A stretch of DNA of 64,000 nucleotides from Herbidospora yilanensis (lineage in GTDB: Bacteria; Actinomycetota; Actinomycetes; Streptosporangiales; Streptosporangiaceae). The notes below the pieces were generated by a model. It worked only from the letters and a program-made list of their open reading frames with translations. It did no database searches and had not been told where the DNA came from. Position 1 is the first letter of the stretch, and the number at the start of each line of letters is the position of its first letter. Shown here in pieces: positions 60,904 to 64,000 of this stretch. The translations under genes were made by a program, and so were the position numbers. The stretch covers positions 107,893 through 171,892 of the forward strand of contig NZ_BBXE01000015.1 in NCBI RefSeq assembly GCF_001570565.1, in the 5' to 3' direction.

Positions 60904-62999
60904 GCAGTGTGCTGTGCGAACTCTTCGCGGAAGTCAGCGAGGAGTTTCAGCTCGCCCTCGGGGGTGGTTGCGTACCAGAACTCCCAGCCATTGCAATTCT
61001 TCACATCAAGCGCGGCGCAGGCGGCACCTGATGGCGTATCAAAGACCTTGCCATCGAGCTCAATCCTTCCTTCTGAAGTAACGACCGCTGTCGCACCTGT
61101 TCCGCGCTCGTAGTCGATGAGAGTGGCACCAACGTCCAGCAGGCCGAGTTCGATAAGGTCGGACATCTTGACCCCGAAGACGCCACTCGGCTTCGGCGTG
61201 GCTTCCAGTTTGCCAGGGGCAGGGTATTCGGGGTGGTAGGACGGGTCTCGGAGCAGCATGAAAGCATCCCTCGTGACCTGGGCCATCTGATGACGACGTG
61301 CCGCTAGAAACGATTGATAGTCCATTTCATGCCAGTTCTCGGGTAGGGCATGCAGGTAGGTGTGCCTGGCCAACTCGTTAGAGGGCAGGTTCGCCTCGGC
61401 GATCTCCTGAGGCCAGTACTCAGAGGGTGCCTTGTCGGAGATGGCGATATTTGTGTGCCACTCCACAAGCGCCATGTTGGCGATTTGGTTGATCTTGCTG
61501 GTGTCCGTGATCTGGAGTGTTCCGCGGAGATGCTTACGCGGGAAGAGATGATGTCGCTCTATTCCTCTCTTCGCGATGACGGCGGGGTCAAGCCGGGTGC
61601 GGACTCGTATGTGAGAGAGGAGTGCAGGGGCGTCGAGGATGTTGAGAGCCGCGATGTAGGCCATGAGGGCCGGTGATTTCGAGGCTGAGGTCGCTAGGCC
61701 GTTGGGAAGTGTGATTGTCCAGAAGTCGTTGGTCAGCGTGTTATTGATCAAGCTGTCGAGAGCTTCGCAGAAGCCGTCCGCGTCTCCTGGATCGATGCCG
61801 TCCAATAGGGCAAAGTCACGCTCTGCTTGGGTTTCGAATGAGCCCGAGTAGCGACTGGTGGTGTGCGTCATGAAGAACCACAGCGCGATGACCTCGCGAA
61901 GCCTCGGAATCGGCACGCCATAGTGGACCTTGCCGAAGAGCCACATTGCGTAGGTAAACAGGATGGCGTTGTCGCTGGAAATCATCTTGCTGCTGCGAAA
62001 CCCGGCACGTTCCAGACAGAGAAGGAACTCATGCCAGTTGGTGAGGTTAAGGACATGAGCTTGGGCCTCTTCGAGTCTCGCGAATTGCGCCTCCCTTCCC
62101 TGGGGAGATTGGTTCCCTGACTCCAGATCTCGGCCTCGGAGCAGGGTGTAGACATTCTTCAGCACCGCTCGCCTGAAGGCGAGGGCAACAGTTACGCGGA
62201 GCATTTGCGGGGGCTGCGGCTGGATGTACCAGTTGAAGGGGGAGGCGGTATTGGGCGTTGGCGCCTTGGAGAATCTGCTGAAGTCCTCGAGTTCCCGGCG
62301 CCCTTTCTCCCAGAAAACGCTCATGAGAGTGAGGATGAAGTCGGCCTGGTTCAGGGTCACGCCCTCGCTGTTGATGCGGACGAAGACCTCGGCCACTTGC
62401 TCCTCGTCGACGTTGCTGGACAGCTCCATCACTTTAAATATGTATCCGTCCATGCCATGCAGTTTTCCAAGATTCCCTGCGAGGCGGTCACTCTCAGTCT
62501 GATCGAGACTGCGTTTGGCTGACAGTCGGTCAAGAAATTCCCGCACTATCTGTAGGAAGTTGCCTGCCGTCCAAAGCGTGCTGATGTCCGGGATAAACTC
62601 AGGATCTTTCTCGACGGCCGCGTCGGTGACCGCGAAGGTCTCGTCCGCCGGCCGGAAGGCGATCCGGATGCGGGTTGTGGAGTAGTCCTCGCGTAGGACC
62701 TCCTTGCCCTGCATCACCGTGTACAGCGAGGTCAATCGCTGCTGGCCATCGACAATTAGATAGCGGGGGATGGCTTTTCCTGTGCCGATCTGTCTGGCAC
62801 CCGGATCAGCATCGGTTTCCCAAAACAGAAGAAATCCGACTGGGAATCCCTTGTACATCGAGTCGAAAAGTGATCGGACCTTGGTTGCCTGCCAGACAAA
62901 CGGGCGCTGGATGTCGGGTAGTGCGATCTGTCCGAGATCGATGGCCTGGACCAGAAAGCTAACGGAGTAGCTGGAGTCCTTGAATAGCATCGCAGCCAT
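60882..62999 (-). CDS. DUF262 / HNH (GmrSD-like) protein with C-terminal RAMA domain
   Basis: 705 aa. The N-terminal DUF262 domain has ALPDIQRPFVWQ and YLIVDGQQRLTSLYTV (nucleotide-binding GQQRLTSL, about residue 88). The middle contains a DUF1524-like HNH region (RHHLFPRKHLRG, then NMALVEWHTNIAISDKAPSEYW, about residue 480). The last 85 residues are RAMA-like (LIELGLLDVGATLIDYERGT, GKVFDTPSGAACAALDVKNC, NGWEFWYATTPEG). GmrSD-type enzymes cut modified phage DNA; RAMA domains are associated with reading DNA modification. Start ATG 62,999 with AGGTG upstream; an ATG at 62,990 is possible. Confidence 0.88.
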   Translation of the reverse strand: MAAMLFKDSSYSVSFLVQAIDLGQIALPDIQRPFVWQATKVRSLFDSMYKGFPVGFLLFWETDADPGARQIGTGKAIPRYLIVDGQQRLTSLYTVMQGKEVLREDYSTTRIRIAFRPADETFAVTDAAVEKDPEFIPDISTLWTAGNFLQIVREFLDRLSAKRSLDQTESDRLAGNLGKLHGMDGYIFKVMELSSNVDEEQVAEVFVRINSEGVTLNQADFILTLMSVFWEKGRRELEDFSRFSKAPTPNTASPFNWYIQPQPPQMLRVTVALAFRRAVLKNVYTLLRGRDLESGNQSPQGREAQFARLEEAQAHVLNLTNWHEFLLCLERAGFRSSKMISSDNAILFTYAMWLFGKVHYGVPIPRLREVIALWFFMTHTTSRYSGSFETQAERDFALLDGIDPGDADGFCEALDSLINNTLTNDFWTITLPNGLATSASKSPALMAYIAALNILDAPALLSHIRVRTRLDPAVIAKRGIERHHLFPRKHLRGTLQITDTSKINQIANMALVEWHTNIAISDKAPSEYWPQEIAEANLPSNELARHTYLHALPENWHEMDYQSFLAARRHQMAQVTRDAFMLLRDPSYHPEYPAPGKLEATPKPSGVFGVKMSDLIELGLLDVGATLIDYERGTGATAVVTSEGRIELDGKVFDTPSGAACAALDVKNCNGWEFWYATTPEGELKLLADFREEFAQHTAQPEPSD

Positions 63000-63150
63000 G
63001 ATCACCTACAAGTGGGGGGGAAGGTAGCTGATCACTGACTCTAGCCGGGGAGCACGAAGTCGTCTCTGTTCTTAAGAACTATCACGATGTTCCCTGCGTT
63101 GGGTGGAGTCGGATTGCTGGACTCTATGCGGTAGGCGGTTGGGGTAGAGG

Positions 63151-63254
63151 CCAGACGTAGATCGTCTGCTTACTGATCCCCAGACTGCGGGCAATGTCCC
63201 TGACAGCCGTCCGGTCGCGACCAGGGCCAATACCTTGCAGCGAAACTTCGAGGG
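63151..63254 (-). pseudogene. Decayed transposase fragment (IS3-type OrfA helix-turn-helix)
   Basis: Two reading frames joined by a 1-base shift give PSKFRCKVLALVATG followed by AVRDIARSLGISKQTIYVW, the N-terminal HTH of IS3-family OrfA-like transposases. Nothing of the rest remains, so it is a scar of a lost insertion sequence between the DUF262 gene and the integrase tail. Confidence 0.65.
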
Positions 63255-63383
63255 GAGCCCTTGCGCGGTATGCCAACCTCTTCTCGAGGGGTCTATGGCA
63301 CACGAGTCGCGCAGGGCGACTCCACGAAAGCCGGAGAACATCAGAGCCTCCGCCAGACCCGGGTCGCTTCACTGCCAGGCGCC

Positions 63384-63593
63384 TGCGTCCCCACCTGGCT
63401 CAACGCGGGCGTCTCCGCAACCCAAGTCGCCTTGTGGGCCGGCCACGGCGTCGAGGTCCTGCTCCGGATCTGCGCCAAATGCTTAGCTGGGCAAGACGCC
63501 GTCGCACGTCAGCGCGTCGCGGAGGCACTCGCAGTGGACTGCACTGTGGGTAAGAACTGGGTAAGAACACCCGCAAACGATCAGCTTTAGCCG
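63384..63593 (+). pseudogene. Dead C-terminal integrase remnant
   Basis: Translates as TWLNAGVSATQVALWAGHGV and RICAKCLAGQDAVARQRVAE, a close match to residues 412-463 of the integrase at 58,018-59,409. The N-terminal 88% is missing, the catalytic Tyr is replaced by Cys (RICAK against RIYAK), and the stop codon has been lost so the frame runs 18 codons longer. Followed by the same terminator and att site as the intact integrase. Confidence 0.88.
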
Positions 63594-63611
63594 ATCACAC
63601 CCGTACACAAG

Positions 63612-63652
63612 AAAGAGCCCTCCACCGGCATACCCGCTGGTGAGGGCTCTTG
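63612..63652 (+). terminator. Intrinsic terminator after the integrase remnant
   Basis: AAGAGCCCTCC/AGGGCTCTT hairpin, counterpart of the one at 59,480, followed by TGTGTTT. On the opposite strand it also lies just beyond the tRNA 3' end and may terminate tRNA transcription. Confidence 0.82.
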
Positions 63653-63656
63653 TGTT

Positions 63657-63732
63657 TGGTGCCCCCGGTAGGAATCGAACCTACGACACCAGGTTTAGGA
63701 AACCTGTGCTCTATCCCCTGAGCTACGGGAGC
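63657..63732 (-). tRNA. tRNA-Arg (anticodon CCT), CCA encoded
   Basis: Complete cloverleaf on the minus strand: acceptor GCTCCCG / CGGGGGC (one G-T pair), D-arm GCTC/GAGC, anticodon stem CAGGT/ACCTG around loop TTCCTAA, T-arm GTAGG TTCGAAT CCTAC, discriminator A and encoded CCA. It reads the AGG arginine codon. It is the integration site of the island and remains intact because the elements restore the 3' end. Confidence 0.95.
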
Positions 63733-63863
63733 CGACCCCCCAAGCCTAGCGAAACCACAGCCCCCCGCGCGCCACCCACCACACCCCAAAGTCCCCCCGC
63801 CCGAAGGTAAAGCAAAGACAACCACGCCCCCACCCCCCAGGGAAGGGTGATGGGCTCGCCCCC

Positions 63864-64000
63864 GTGAACCGAGGACGCCACCCCGGCAGTCGCGCACTCC
63901 GCCCCGTAGTCCTGCTGGCCGCCCTACTAGCCCCCGCCGTACTGGCCTTAGGGTTACTCGTCGCCGAACTGACCGAATTCGGCGTCCCCCCGTACCTGCG
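63864..64000 (+). CDS. Start of a membrane or secreted protein, cut by the window edge
   Basis: Open from GTG at 63,864 to the end: 45 codons with a basic N-terminus (NRGRHPGSRALRP) followed by a hydrophobic stretch (VVLLAALLAPAVLALGLLVA) like a signal or membrane anchor. No family can be named from this much. The start has no strong ribosome site; chromosomal DNA resumes here to the right of the tRNA. Confidence 0.5.
   Translation, partial: MNRGRHPGSRALRPVVLLAALLAPAVLALGLLVAELTEFGVPPYL

Larger units (their letters stand above)
63384..63702 (+). repeat. Direct repeat of int 3' end, terminator and att (partner 59,251-59,569)
   Basis: About 319 bp repeated in the same orientation with small differences and indels, ending in the tRNA sequence. 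It shows that two related elements used the same integration site and are now in tandem. Confidence 0.88.
34083..63732. mobile_element. Composite genomic island at tRNA-Arg(CCU): AICE with defence cargo plus a second element
   Basis: Three copies of the tRNA-Arg(CCU) 3' end mark the borders: remnants at 34,083-34,126 and 59,527-59,569 and the intact gene at 63,657-63,732. The unit 34,083-59,569 has integrase and excisionase next to its right att site, prim-pol and DUF3987 replication genes, a TraB/FtsK translocase and GntR control: the makeup of an actinomycete integrative and conjugative element. The unit 59,570-63,702 keeps only an integrase tail and two defence-like genes. Cargo at 34-46 kb is lower in GC than the chromosomal part. 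Confidence 0.87.

Overview
The window is about 70% GC with typical actinomycete content: SARP/BTAD and XRE regulators, SAV_915, FhuF-like, CBM2 and ThuA-ricin proteins, a DtxR/IdeR-type iron box, and a pSAM2-like integrative conjugative element. A filamentous actinomycete of the Streptosporangiales/Streptomycetales type is the best guess. All calls come from reading the sequence; no database was searched.

Positions 1-34,082 look like chromosomal arm DNA. On the minus strand at the left edge is an iron-siderophore ABC importer (ATPase, binding lipoprotein, fused FecCD permease with an apparent frameshift) under a near-perfect iron box, followed by a FhuF-like siderophore reductase. Then come small enzymes and secreted proteins, including a collagen-like surface protein, lysA, and an ECF sigma/membrane-partner pair. 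At 13.5-16.1 kb is a compact locus of two tandemly duplicated double-glycine peptide precursors and a C39-peptidase ABC exporter, with no maturation enzyme nearby. From 16.2 to 34 kb there are a DJ-1 protein, a ThuA-ricin protein, a 5'-nucleotidase, MarR/NmrA, a NarL-type two-component system, AraC/DHFR-like genes, an ABM-truncated-globin fusion, an unrecognised two-gene membrane module (27.3-29.9 kb) and a large AfsR-like regulator.

Positions 34,083-63,732 are a composite genomic island at tRNA-Arg(CCU). The tRNA 3' end occurs three times: remnants at 34,083 and 59,527, and the intact gene at 63,657-63,732. The larger unit (34.1-59.6 kb) is an actinomycete integrative and conjugative element with integrase, excisionase, prim-pol/DUF3987 replication genes, a TraB/FtsK translocase, a SpdB-like protein, Cys-rich small proteins, and GntR and XRE regulators. 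Its left half carries a one-strand defence block: vsr, a 5-methylcytosine methyltransferase, and three overlapping genes whose sizes, order and ATPase features resemble DptF-DptG-DptH (the restriction half of Dnd systems), but without Dnd modification genes.

The smaller unit (59.6-63.7 kb) carries an Abi_C-like protein convergent and overlapping with a DUF262/HNH/RAMA protein (GmrSD-like). It ends in a decayed transposase fragment and a dead integrase tail in which the catalytic tyrosine is cysteine. The island is best read as two related elements stacked at one tRNA, each carrying anti-phage cargo.
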